A DNA stretch of 64,000 nucleotides. Origin: Mycolicibacterium flavescens (GTDB lineage: Bacteria > Actinomycetota > Actinomycetes > Mycobacteriales > Mycobacteriaceae). Shown piece by piece: positions 51,596 to 59,645 of the stretch. The stretch's first letter is position 1. Every line of letters begins with the position of its first letter. The position numbers and the translations under genes are program-made. The notes below the pieces were generated by a model, which worked only from the letters and a program-made list of their open reading frames with translations, had not been told where the DNA came from and did no database searches. Location: assembly GCA_900637135.1 (NCBI GenBank), contig LR134353.1, positions 3,472,001 to 3,536,000 on the forward strand, written 5' to 3'.

Positions 51596-53025
51596 TGGAT
51601 GTCACCGTCGTCGGCAGCGGACCCAACGGTTTGGCGGCAGCCGTCGTCTGTGCCAGGGCCGGGTTGTCGGTGCAGGTGTTCGAGGCGCAGCCGACCCTCG
51701 GAGGTGGCGCCCGCACTCTTGCCGACCCGGAGTTTCCCGGCGTCTCCCACGACATCTGTTCGGCCGTTCACCCGCTCGCGCTGGCGTCGCCGTTCCTGGC
51801 CGAATTCGACCTGCCCGCTCGTGGCGTGAGCCTGCGGGTACCCGAGGTCTCCTACGCCAATCCTCTTCCCGGGGCGCGCGCCGCGATCGGTTACCACGAC
51901 CTCGACCGGACCGTCGCGGAGCTCGAGCACGGGCACTCATGGCGCAGGTTCTTCGGCCCCATGGTCGAACGCGACGACGCCGTTCTCGATCTGCTGCTCG
52001 GCGACAAACGCTCAGTCCCGAGCAACCCGATCGCCGCGGTCCAGGTGGCGAGCCGGCTGCTCGAACAGGGCACGCCCGCGTGGGGCGCACTCAAGGGTGA
52101 CGATGCGCGCGCATTGTTCAGCGGCGTTGCCGCACATGTGATTTCGCAAATTCCGTCGTTGGTGTCGGCGGGCGGGGGCCTCATGTTGGCCACGCTCGCA
52201 CACACCGTCGGCTGGCCCATCCCCGTCGGCGGAAGCCAGGCCATCGTCGATGCGCTGATCTCGGACCTCCGTGCTCACGGTGGTGTGATCACGGCCGGCC
52301 AGGAGGTCACCGAACCACCCGAGGGTGTCGCACTCTTCGACACCGCACCCACCGCGCTGGCCCGCATCTACGGCGACAAGCTGCCCCGCCGCTATGCAAA
52401 AGCCTTGCAGCGATATCGATTCGGCCCCGGCGTGGCCAAGGTCGACTTCGTGCTCTCCGAGGATGTGCCGTTCACCGACGAGCGGTTACGACAGGCGCCC
52501 ACGCTGCACATGGGTGGCACCCGCGAGCAGATGGCTCACGCCGAACGCGAGATCGCCGCAGGGCGGCACCCCCAGTGGCCGATGGTGCTCGCCGCGCAGC
52601 CACACCTGGAGGATCCCGGCCGCATCGACGCCCAGGGCCGCCGGCCGTTGTGGAGCTACGCGCATGTCCCGAATGGATCGACCGTCGACCAGGCCGAGCG
52701 GGTCACCGACATCTTCGAGCGCTTCGCGCCCGGCTTCCGCGACATCGTGGTGGCCGTGCGATCCGTTCCCGCCGCACGCCTGGCCGACCACAACGCCAAC
52801 CTGGTCGGCGGCGACATCGGCGTCGGCGGCAACACCCTCGTTCACGCGCTCGCGGGTCCGACCCCTCGACTCAACCCCTGGACCACACCCATCTCCAAGG
52901 CGTACCTGTGCTCGTCGGCCACGCCGCCCGGGGGCGGGGTGCACGGCATGGCCGGTTATTTCGCCGCGCGCACGGTGCTGCGGCGCGAGTTCGGCATCAA
53001 GACGATGCCTGCACTGTCTCCCTGA
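51595..53025 (+). CDS. Phytoene-dehydrogenase-like FAD oxidoreductase
   Basis: This FAD/NAD(P)-binding amine-oxidase-fold protein belongs to the CrtI/CrtO-like group. From GTG 51595 the product has 476 residues and opens with the dinucleotide motif VTVVGSGPNGLAAAVVCARAGLSVQVFEA. It has SHDICSAVHPLALASPFL, and ends with the GGVHGMAGYFAARTVLRREFG segment typical of the family. Corresponds to Rv2997, which is present in non-pigmented M. tuberculosis, so it is not simply a carotenoid gene despite lying 120 bp upstream of crtE. ATG 51505 in the same frame would add 30 residues, including the repeat-encoded VVGGRTAG units; homology favours the shorter form. Confidence 0.85.
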   Translation: MDVTVVGSGPNGLAAAVVCARAGLSVQVFEAQPTLGGGARTLADPEFPGVSHDICSAVHPLALASPFLAEFDLPARGVSLRVPEVSYANPLPGARAAIGYHDLDRTVAELEHGHSWRRFFGPMVERDDAVLDLLLGDKRSVPSNPIAAVQVASRLLEQGTPAWGALKGDDARALFSGVAAHVISQIPSLVSAGGGLMLATLAHTVGWPIPVGGSQAIVDALISDLRAHGGVITAGQEVTEPPEGVALFDTAPTALARIYGDKLPRRYAKALQRYRFGPGVAKVDFVLSEDVPFTDERLRQAPTLHMGGTREQMAHAEREIAAGRHPQWPMVLAAQPHLEDPGRIDAQGRRPLWSYAHVPNGSTVDQAERVTDIFERFAPGFRDIVVAVRSVPAARLADHNANLVGGDIGVGGNTLVHALAGPTPRLNPWTTPISKAYLCSSATPPGGGVHGMAGYFAARTVLRREFGIKTMPALSP

Positions 53026-53048
53026 GCCCGGAACCCGGTACGTATCGA

Positions 53049-53068
53049 TGCAAATTCGATGCGTAGGT
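53049..53068 (+). promoter_or_regulatory. Tandem 11-bp repeat operator A, upstream of crtE
   Basis: TGCA-N6-ATGCGT-A-GGT; its TGCR cores start at 53049 and 53060, 11 bp apart, each preceded by TTCGA or ATCGA. The same pattern occurs before idi and between the MerR gene and its divergent neighbour. It lies 20 bp upstream of the SigF-like -35 of crtE. Candidate binding site for the cluster's CarH-like regulator. Confidence 0.6.
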
Positions 53069-53088
53069 GCGGCGAGAAGGGGTACCCC

Positions 53089-53113
53089 GGTTGAGTTCGA
53101 CCGATTCGGGTAC
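53089..53113 (+). promoter_or_regulatory. SigF-like promoter of crtE
   Basis: GGTT (53089-53092), 15 bp and GGGTAC (53108-53113) resemble the mycobacterial SigF promoter. Carotenoid synthesis in M. smegmatis is reported to depend on SigF. A start of transcription near 53120 would give a short leader carrying GAAGGGA before the TTG start. A second GGGTAC (53080-53085) lacks a properly spaced -35. Confidence 0.55.
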
Positions 53114-53144
53114 CTGTCATCGCATCGAGTGAAGGGAACGCTGC

Positions 53145-54284
53145 TTGAGCGGGATCAACGGAAACACGCAGACCCCGCTCCTGTCGGTGTCAGACCTCAC
53201 CGCTCCCCCCAGAGGGCTCATGACCACGGCATTTCCGGTATGGCGCGACGCCATACGCAGTGAGGTGCTTCGGTCACTGGCCGATTTCGTCAAGACACGC
53301 TGCGCCGACGACCTCAAGTCGGCCGGAGTCGATCTCGCCGCCGACGTCCTGCAGGATTTCGTCGACGGCGGAAAGTGCGTCCGCTCGACTTTCGTCTACC
53401 TGGGCTGGTTGTCCAACGCCGACGACGATCCCGGTGCGCTGCGGGCGGCGGCGAGCTTCGAGTTGCTGCATGCGTTCGCCCTGCTGCAGGACGACGTGAT
53501 GGACGGCTCCGCGCTGCGCCGCGGGCGACCCTCTGCTCATGTCAGGTTCGCGCAGTGGCACCGCGAGCGGGCAATGTCGGGTTCACCCGAACGTTTCGGC
53601 GAGGCCGCGGCCGTCCTTCTCGGTGATCTGTGCCTGGTGTGGGCTGCACAGATGCTGCGGGAAAGCGGTGTCGGCGAGGCTGCGCTGGCGCGCGGCTGGC
53701 ACAGATACGACTTGATGCGCACCGAACTCGCCGTCGGCCAGTTCGCCGACCTGGTCAACGACGCCGCCGAATTCCCCGAGTGGGAACGGGTTCTCGACGT
53801 GATGCGGCGCAAGTCCGGCAACTACACCGTGCGCAGACCGCTCGAGATCGGCGCCGACATGGCCGGATGCGCGCCGGGTGTGCTGATGTTGCTCGGCCAG
53901 TACGGCGAAGCGGTCGGTGAGGCCTTCCAGTTGCGCGACGACGTCCTCGGCATCTTTGGGTCTCCCGAGATCACCGGTAAGCCGGCAGGCAGTGACCTCT
54001 TCGAGCACAAGGCGACCAGCGTCGTGGTGGCCGCCTACGGCCTCGCCGACGCGAACCATCGCCGCGAGCTCACCCACCTGATGAGTGCCTCTGATCTGGA
54101 TCACGAGGACATCCGCCGGTGGCGCGAGCTGATCGTCGCGACCGGCGCACTGGAATGGGTTGAACAGCTGATCGATTCGCGGCTCAACCGCGCACTCGAG
54201 CTGATCGACACGAGGCAACTGGACCCGTTGATCCGCACCGCGCTGGCCGACATGGCCGCCGCCTGCACCGAACGGGCCGCGTGA
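53145..54284 (+). CDS. crtE: Geranylgeranyl diphosphate synthase CrtE
   Basis: CrtE condenses IPP with allylic diphosphates to GGPP, the C20 precursor of phytoene. The 379-residue trans-prenyltransferase has the first Asp-rich motif DDVMD at 116-120 (FALLQDDVMDGSALRRGRPS) and the second, LRDDVLGIFG. I choose the TTG start at 53145 because GAAGGGA lies about 8 bp upstream; ATG 53220 would drop 25 residues. It opens a tightly coupled operon: crtI begins in its stop codon (TGATG). Confidence 0.93.
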   Translation: MSGINGNTQTPLLSVSDLTAPPRGLMTTAFPVWRDAIRSEVLRSLADFVKTRCADDLKSAGVDLAADVLQDFVDGGKCVRSTFVYLGWLSNADDDPGALRAAASFELLHAFALLQDDVMDGSALRRGRPSAHVRFAQWHRERAMSGSPERFGEAAAVLLGDLCLVWAAQMLRESGVGEAALARGWHRYDLMRTELAVGQFADLVNDAAEFPEWERVLDVMRRKSGNYTVRRPLEIGADMAGCAPGVLMLLGQYGEAVGEAFQLRDDVLGIFGSPEITGKPAGSDLFEHKATSVVVAAYGLADANHRRELTHLMSASDLDHEDIRRWRELIVATGALEWVEQLIDSRLNRALELIDTRQLDPLIRTALADMAAACTERAA

Positions 54285-55792
54285 TGCGCACCGTCGCGGG
54301 CCGCACCGACCACGTCGTCGTGGTCGGCGCAGGACTGTCGGGACTGTCGGCGGCGCTACAGCTCGCCGGGCGCGGCCGCACCGTCACGGTCCTCGAACGC
54401 GGACGCCATCCGGGTGGGCGCGTCGGTCGCGCCGACATCGGCGGCTACCGCCTCGACACCGGGCCGACCGTGCTGACGATGCCCGACATCATCGACGACG
54501 CGTTCGCCGCCGTCGGCGAGAACACCGCGGACCGACTGGACCTGATCAACGTCGATCCCGCCTACCGCGCGTCGTTCGCCGACGGCAGCTCGCTGCACGT
54601 GCGCGCCGAAGCCGACGCGATGGCCGCCGAGATCGAGGGCTTCGCAGGCCGCGACCAGGCGGACGGCTATCTGCGCCTTCGCGATTGGCTGGCCAAGCTG
54701 TACCGCGTCGAGTTCGACGGGTTCATCGCCGCGAACTTCGACTCACCGCTGTCGCTGCTGACACCGCAGCTCGCCCGGCTGACCGCCATCGGCGGCTTCC
54801 GGCGCTGGGACAGGATGGTGCGCCGCTTCATCAGCGATGAGCGACTGCAGCGGGTGTTCACCTTTCAGGCGTTGTACGCCGGTGTGCCGCCGCACCGGGC
54901 GCTGGCGGTGTACGCCGTGATCGCCTACATGGACACGATCTCCGGCGTGTACTTCCCCCGCGGCGGTGTGCGCGCGTTGCCCGACGCGCTGGCCGCGGCC
55001 GCGACCGATGCCGGCGTCGAGTTCCGTTACGATTCGGCGGTTTCGGCGTTGGAGCGCACGGGCGACCGGGTGGTCGCGGTGCATACCGAGGGCGGTGACC
55101 GGATCACTGCCGACGCGGTGGTGCTGACCACCGAACTGCCCGACACGTACCGGCTGCTCGGTCGCACGCCGCGGCGTGCGCTGCCGCTGCGGCCCGCCCC
55201 GTCGGCGGTGGTGGCCCACGTCGGCTGCCGCACCGTGGGCCCGGACGTCGGACACCACACGATCGTTTTCGGCGACGAGTGGCGCAAGACGTTCACCGAC
55301 ATCATCGACGACGGGCGCGTGATGTCGGATCCGTCGCTGTTGGTGACCCGCCCCACCGCCGGGGACCCGTCGCTGGCGCCGGCAGGCCGGGACCTGCTGT
55401 ACGTCCTCGCCCCCGCGCCCAATCTGGCAGTGGGACACATCGATTGGGCATCGACGCGCGACGATTACGTGCGCCAGATGATGGACGTGGTGAGCTCACG
55501 GCTCCCGCAGGTGGGGGTCGACCCCGAGGTGCTGCACGTCGTGGATCCCGCGGACTGGGCACGTCAGGGAATGGCCGCCGGAACTCCGTTCGCGTTGGCC
55601 CATACGTTCGGCCAGACCGGCCCCTTCCGTCCCGCCAACACCGTTCGCGGCGTCGCCAACGTGGTGTTGGCGGGGTCGTCGACCGTTCCGGGAGTCGGCG
55701 TTCCGACCGCGCTGCTGTCGGGGCGGCTGGCGGCCGACCGAATCACCGGCCTGCCAGCCCGGCGGGCCCGTAGCCAGGTGGTGCAAGCATGA
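54284..55792 (+). CDS. crtI: Phytoene desaturase CrtI
   Basis: CrtI is a bacterial FAD-dependent desaturase converting phytoene to lycopene. The 502-residue protein has the dinucleotide motif VVVVGAGLSGLSAALQLAGRGRTVTVLE. It also has PGGRVGRADIGGYRLDTGPTVLTMPDII, the membrane-associated middle region, and the C-terminal signature GVGVPTALLSGRLAADRI preceded by VVLAGSSTVPG. It overlaps crtE by one base and crtB by 4 bp (ATGA). Confidence 0.95.
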   Translation: MRTVAGRTDHVVVVGAGLSGLSAALQLAGRGRTVTVLERGRHPGGRVGRADIGGYRLDTGPTVLTMPDIIDDAFAAVGENTADRLDLINVDPAYRASFADGSSLHVRAEADAMAAEIEGFAGRDQADGYLRLRDWLAKLYRVEFDGFIAANFDSPLSLLTPQLARLTAIGGFRRWDRMVRRFISDERLQRVFTFQALYAGVPPHRALAVYAVIAYMDTISGVYFPRGGVRALPDALAAAATDAGVEFRYDSAVSALERTGDRVVAVHTEGGDRITADAVVLTTELPDTYRLLGRTPRRALPLRPAPSAVVAHVGCRTVGPDVGHHTIVFGDEWRKTFTDIIDDGRVMSDPSLLVTRPTAGDPSLAPAGRDLLYVLAPAPNLAVGHIDWASTRDDYVRQMMDVVSSRLPQVGVDPEVLHVVDPADWARQGMAAGTPFALAHTFGQTGPFRPANTVRGVANVVLAGSSTVPGVGVPTALLSGRLAADRITGLPARRARSQVVQA

Positions 55793-56736
55793 TCGGTTCC
55801 GAACTCGACGCCGCGGGCGTACACGACCCGACACTTCGCGACGCCTATCGCCGCTGCCGCACGATCAACGCCGAACACGGCCGCACCTTCTTTCTGGCCA
55901 CCCGGCTGCTGGCGCCCGAACAGCGTCCCGCCGTGCACGCGCTGTACGGCTTCGCCCGCCGCGCCGACGACATCCTCGACGACTTCGATCCCGTCATCAG
56001 CATGAATGAGCGCGCCGATCAGCTGCAGCGCCTGGCCACCCAGCTGTTCAACCGGCTCGCGCAGGGCAGCTGCGACGACGGGGATCCGTCGCTGGCCGCG
56101 GTGGTGCACTGCGCCCGGCGGTACGGCATCCCGTGGGAGCTGTTCGACGACTTCCTCGGCTCCATGCGCATGGATCTGAGCGTCACCGACTATCCCGACC
56201 GGGCCGCCCTCGATCGCTACATGTACGGCTCGGCCGAGGTGATCGGTTTACAGCTTCTGCCCGTACTCGGCACCGTCGGCCCACGCGAGGAGGCCGCGCC
56301 GTATGCGGCGGCACTGGGAAAGGCGTTCCAGCTCACCAATTTCCTGCGTGACATCGACGAGGATCTCGAGCGCGGCCGGGTCTATCTGCCGGCCGACGAA
56401 CTGGCCGCACACGGGGTCGACCGAGATGTGTTGACCTGGTGCCACGAGAACCGTCGCACCGACGCAAAGGTGCGCCGGGCGCTGGTGGAACAACACGCCA
56501 TCAACCGGCGCGTGTACGACTTCGCACGGCGCGGCATCGCTCATCTGAGCCCGCGGTCGCGCCCGTGCGTGTCAGCGGCGCTGACCCTGTACTCCGAAAT
56601 CCTCGACCGTATCGAGCAAATCGACTTCGCCGTGTTCAGCCAGCGCGCCACCGTGGGCACCGGTCGCCGCATCCGCGTCGGGTGCGCCGGACTGGTCAAG
56701 GCGTGGAGGGCGCGTCGTCAGGAACCCAAGGCGTGA
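55789..56736 (+). CDS. crtB: Phytoene synthase CrtB
   Basis: CrtB joins two GGPP molecules head-to-head to make phytoene. The 315-residue squalene/phytoene synthase has HGRTFFLATRLL, the first Asp-rich motif in GFARRADDILDDFD, SMRMDLSVTDYPD, and the second signature FQLTNFLRDIDEDLERGRVYLP. It shows all catalytic features. crtYc follows 2 bp after its stop. Confidence 0.95.
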   Translation: MIGSELDAAGVHDPTLRDAYRRCRTINAEHGRTFFLATRLLAPEQRPAVHALYGFARRADDILDDFDPVISMNERADQLQRLATQLFNRLAQGSCDDGDPSLAAVVHCARRYGIPWELFDDFLGSMRMDLSVTDYPDRAALDRYMYGSAEVIGLQLLPVLGTVGPREEAAPYAAALGKAFQLTNFLRDIDEDLERGRVYLPADELAAHGVDRDVLTWCHENRRTDAKVRRALVEQHAINRRVYDFARRGIAHLSPRSRPCVSAALTLYSEILDRIEQIDFAVFSQRATVGTGRRIRVGCAGLVKAWRARRQEPKA

Positions 56737-56738
56737 CG

Positions 56739-57083
56739 ATGGACAACTGGCATTACCTGTTGGTTCTGGCCGCGTGCCTGGTGATCACCGCGCCGTTGGA
56801 GATCTTCGGCGACGGCGTTTACCGGCAGGCGCGCCGGGCCGCGGCCGCGATTCTGCCCGTGGCCGCGGTGTTCGTGCTCTGGGATGTGATCGCCATCTTC
56901 GCCGACGTGTGGACCTACAACTCGAATTACGTCACTGGGATCGACATCCCCGGCGTGATGCCGATCGAGGAACTGCTGTTCTTCATCGTGATCCCGCTGT
57001 GCGGATTGTTGACCTACAACGCCGTCACCACGATCCTGACGTGGTTGCAACGGACGCGGGATCGTGTGGAGCAGGCCAAATGA
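56739..57083 (+). CDS. crtYc: Lycopene cyclase subunit CrtYc
   Basis: CrtYc is one half of the heterodimeric membrane lycopene beta-cyclase first described in Mycobacterium aurum. The 114-residue protein has three predicted membrane helices and the conserved MPIEELLFFIVIP motif (PxEE) at the end of the second loop, which bears an essential acidic residue. It needs CrtYd; the two genes overlap by 4 bp (ATGA). Confidence 0.92.
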   Translation: MDNWHYLLVLAACLVITAPLEIFGDGVYRQARRAAAAILPVAAVFVLWDVIAIFADVWTYNSNYVTGIDIPGVMPIEELLFFIVIPLCGLLTYNAVTTILTWLQRTRDRVEQAK

Positions 57084-57409
57084 CCGGACTCGGCTACACG
57101 GTGCCCGCCGTGCTCGGGGTGATCACCGTGTGCGCCCTGGAATTGGGCGTGCTTCGCACCGGGCTGTTCCGCAAGCCCGCGTACTGGATCTCGATGGCGA
57201 TCGTGCTCGGTTTCCAGATACCGGTCGACGGTTGGCTCACCAAGCTCAGCGCGCCGATCGTCATCTACGACGAACGGCACACCAGCGGCATCCGGTTCCC
57301 GTTCGACATCCCGGTCGAGGACTTCCTTTTCGGCTGGGCGCTGGTCACCGCGGTGCTACTGCTGTGGGAACGGCAGCGGCTGCGCACACAGAGGAGGAAC
57401 GCGCCGTGA
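57080..57409 (+). CDS. crtYd: Lycopene cyclase subunit CrtYd
   Basis: CrtYd is the partner half of the heterodimeric lycopene beta-cyclase. The 109-residue protein has three membrane helices and the counterpart motif IPVEDFLFGW (PxED). Together with CrtYc it should close both lycopene ends to beta rings, giving beta-carotene. The next gene (methyltransferase) starts in its stop codon (GTGA) with GAGGAGG 8 bp upstream. Confidence 0.92.
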   Translation: MTGLGYTVPAVLGVITVCALELGVLRTGLFRKPAYWISMAIVLGFQIPVDGWLTKLSAPIVIYDERHTSGIRFPFDIPVEDFLFGWALVTAVLLLWERQRLRTQRRNAP

Positions 57410-58137
57410 AAGTCAATGCGGGCCGTGACGCCGGTGACCCCGCTGATGTCCCCGCCGCGTTCGACGAGGGGGCACCGGCCTACGACACGCTGGTCGACTC
57501 CAATCCCGGATACCATGAGCACCTTCGTATTTCGGCACAGCGGATGCGGTTGCCCGATGACGGTCGCGGTCTGCGGTTGCTGGACGCCGGCTGCGGCACC
57601 GGCGCGTCCACCGCGGCGCTGCTGTCGGTGGCGCCGCACGCCGAGATCGTCGGCGTCGACGGCTCTGAAGGCATGCTGGCCGAGGCGCGGGCCAAACAGT
57701 GGCCCGACTCGGTGCGGTTCGTCCACAGCCGCATCGAGGACCTCGCCGCCGCCGGCGTCAGCGGTCCCTTCGACGGCATCTTCGCCGCCTACCTCATCCG
57801 CAACCTGCCCGACCCCGACGCGCAACTGCGCGAGTTCCGCACGCTGCTGCGCCCGGGAGCGACGCTGGCGGTTCACGAGTACTCCGTGCGCGACTCGCGG
57901 CTGGCGACCGCGGTGTGGAACGCCGTGTGCGCCACCATCATCATTCCGAGCGGGCGTCTCCGCAGCGGTGACGCCTCGCTGTACCGGTACCTGCGGCGCA
58001 GCGTGAACCGCTTCGACGGTGCCGCGGACTTTCGGGATCGCCTGCGCCGCAATGGCTTCACGGCCGTACACAGCGAGACGATGCCGGGTTGGCAGCGCAA
58101 CATCGTGCACACGTTCCTCGCCGAGGCGCCCCGATGA
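57406..58137 (+). CDS. SAM-dependent methyltransferase of the crt cluster (CrtT-like)
   Basis: This class I methyltransferase (UbiE/COQ5-like) has 243 residues, with the SAM-binding motif LLDAGCGTGASTAALL, VVGVDGSEGMLAEAR-type second strand (EIVGVDGSEGML), and FAAYLIRNLPDPDAQLREF as post motifs. It sits between the cyclase and crtU, as does crtT in the Streptomyces griseus isorenieratene cluster. Aromatisation by CrtU moves an existing methyl group and needs no SAM, so its substrate is unclear: it may methylate the carotenoid, or a quinone or other cofactor. Coupled on both sides by overlaps. Confidence 0.8.
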   Translation: MKVNAGRDAGDPADVPAAFDEGAPAYDTLVDSNPGYHEHLRISAQRMRLPDDGRGLRLLDAGCGTGASTAALLSVAPHAEIVGVDGSEGMLAEARAKQWPDSVRFVHSRIEDLAAAGVSGPFDGIFAAYLIRNLPDPDAQLREFRTLLRPGATLAVHEYSVRDSRLATAVWNAVCATIIIPSGRLRSGDASLYRYLRRSVNRFDGAADFRDRLRRNGFTAVHSETMPGWQRNIVHTFLAEAPR

Positions 58138-59645
58138 CCGACCCGCAACGCATCACCCACCCCGCACCGCCGCCCGACGCGGGGGTGCCTTTCGACAAAC
58201 GGCACGTGGTCGTCGTCGGCGGGGGCATCGCGGGCCTGGCCGCGGCCACCGGTCTCGCCGAACGCGGTGTGAGCGTCGATGTCCTCGAACGCGAGACGTA
58301 CCTCGGGGGTCGTGTCGGTGGGTGGACCGATTCGCTCGACGACGGCTCTCCGGTCGCCATGAACCGCGGCTTCCACGCCTTCTTCCGCCAGTACTACAAC
58401 CTTCGAAACCTGTTGCGCCGCATCGATCCAACGTTGGGCATGCTCACCGCCGTCTCCGACTACCCCCTGGTCGACGCGCACGGTAGACGCGACACCTTCC
58501 GGGGCCTGCCGCAGACGCCACCGTGGAATGCGTTGGCTTTCGCGCTGCGCAGCCCCACCTTCCGGCTTCGCGACCTGGTGCGGCTCAACGCCCGCGCCGC
58601 AGCGCCCTTGGCCGCGGTGTCGGTCCCCGAGATCTATGACCGTCTGGACCATGTCGACGCCGACACCTTCCTTCGCGACATCAACTTCCCCGAACCCGCT
58701 CGCCACCTGGCCTTCGAAGTCTTCTCGAGAAGCTTCTTCGCCGAGCCGACCAACCTCTCGGCCGCCGAACTGGCAACAATGTTCCACATCTACTTTCTGG
58801 GCTCCAGCGAGGGCCTGGTGTTCGACGTCGCAGGTGCGAACTTCGACACGGCGCTGTGGGAACCGCTGCGCGCGTACCTGCAATCGCTGGGAGTTCGCAT
58901 CCACACCGGTGTGTCGGTGACCGAGGTACGCACCGCTGACCGGTTCGCGGTGCACTCCGACGGCGGCGACCCGCTCGAGGCCGACGGGGTGGTACTGGCC
59001 ACCGATGTCTCCGGCCTGCAGCGCATCGTCGGTCAATCGGCATCGCTCGGCGACGACGAATGGCGGTCCCGGATCGCCGCAATGGGCACGGCCGCACCGT
59101 TCGTCGTGCAGCGACTGTGGTTGGACCGGCCCGTCGATCCGGACCGTGCGGCATTTCTCGGGACGGGCGGCCGACCGCCGCTGGACAATGTGAGCGTGCT
59201 GGACAGGTACGAACGGGAGGCGGCGACGTGGTCGCGCCGAACCGGCGGCTCGGTGGTGGAGCTGCACGCGTACGCGGTGACCGACGGAAAAGACGACGTG
59301 CTCGAGCGGTTACCGGTGCGGATGGCCGAACTGTATCCCGAAACCGCCGATGCGAAGATCGTCGGCGAACGGGTGCTGTGCCGTCAGGACTGCCCGCGTT
59401 TCGCCCCCGGTGACTTCGAACGCCGCCCCACCGTCTCGACGCCGCAGCCCGGCCTGGCACTGGCCGGTGACGGTATACGCATCGACCTGCCGGTCGCGCT
59501 GATGGAGCGGGCCGCCACCACCGGATGGTCGGCGGCCAACCTGCTGCTCAAGCGCTTCGGCCTCACCGGCCACGACCTCCAGACGGTACCCACCCAGGGT
59601 CGCTTCGCCCCCCTGCGGCGACTGGCCGAAAGGCAGTACGCATGA
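58134..59645 (+). CDS. crtU: Beta-carotene desaturase/methyltransferase CrtU
   Basis: CrtU is an FAD enzyme that converts beta rings to aromatic phi rings with a methyl shift, making isorenieratene from beta-carotene. The 503-residue product has the Rossmann motif VVVVGGGIAGLAAATGLAERG. It has the CrtU-group segments MNRGFHAFFRQYYNLRNLL and FSRSFFAEPTNLSAAEL. The C-terminal FAD motif LALAGDGIRIDLPVALMERAATTGWSAANLLL follows. It lies in the same operon as the cyclase that makes its substrate and overlaps the Rieske gene by 4 bp. Confidence 0.88.
   Translation: MTDPQRITHPAPPPDAGVPFDKRHVVVVGGGIAGLAAATGLAERGVSVDVLERETYLGGRVGGWTDSLDDGSPVAMNRGFHAFFRQYYNLRNLLRRIDPTLGMLTAVSDYPLVDAHGRRDTFRGLPQTPPWNALAFALRSPTFRLRDLVRLNARAAAPLAAVSVPEIYDRLDHVDADTFLRDINFPEPARHLAFEVFSRSFFAEPTNLSAAELATMFHIYFLGSSEGLVFDVAGANFDTALWEPLRAYLQSLGVRIHTGVSVTEVRTADRFAVHSDGGDPLEADGVVLATDVSGLQRIVGQSASLGDDEWRSRIAAMGTAAPFVVQRLWLDRPVDPDRAAFLGTGGRPPLDNVSVLDRYEREAATWSRRTGGSVVELHAYAVTDGKDDVLERLPVRMAELYPETADAKIVGERVLCRQDCPRFAPGDFERRPTVSTPQPGLALAGDGIRIDLPVALMERAATTGWSAANLLLKRFGLTGHDLQTVPTQGRFAPLRRLAERQYA

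Noticed and set aside
53080..53085. A second GGGTAC as an additional crtE -10 element
   Set aside because: The nearest upstream GGT is only about 10 bp away, too close for the spacing of the other SigF-like sites.
53026..53144. B12 riboswitch upstream of crtE
   Set aside because: The gap is only 119 bp, with no B12-box-like sequence; cobalamin sensing, if any, would be through the MerR-family protein.
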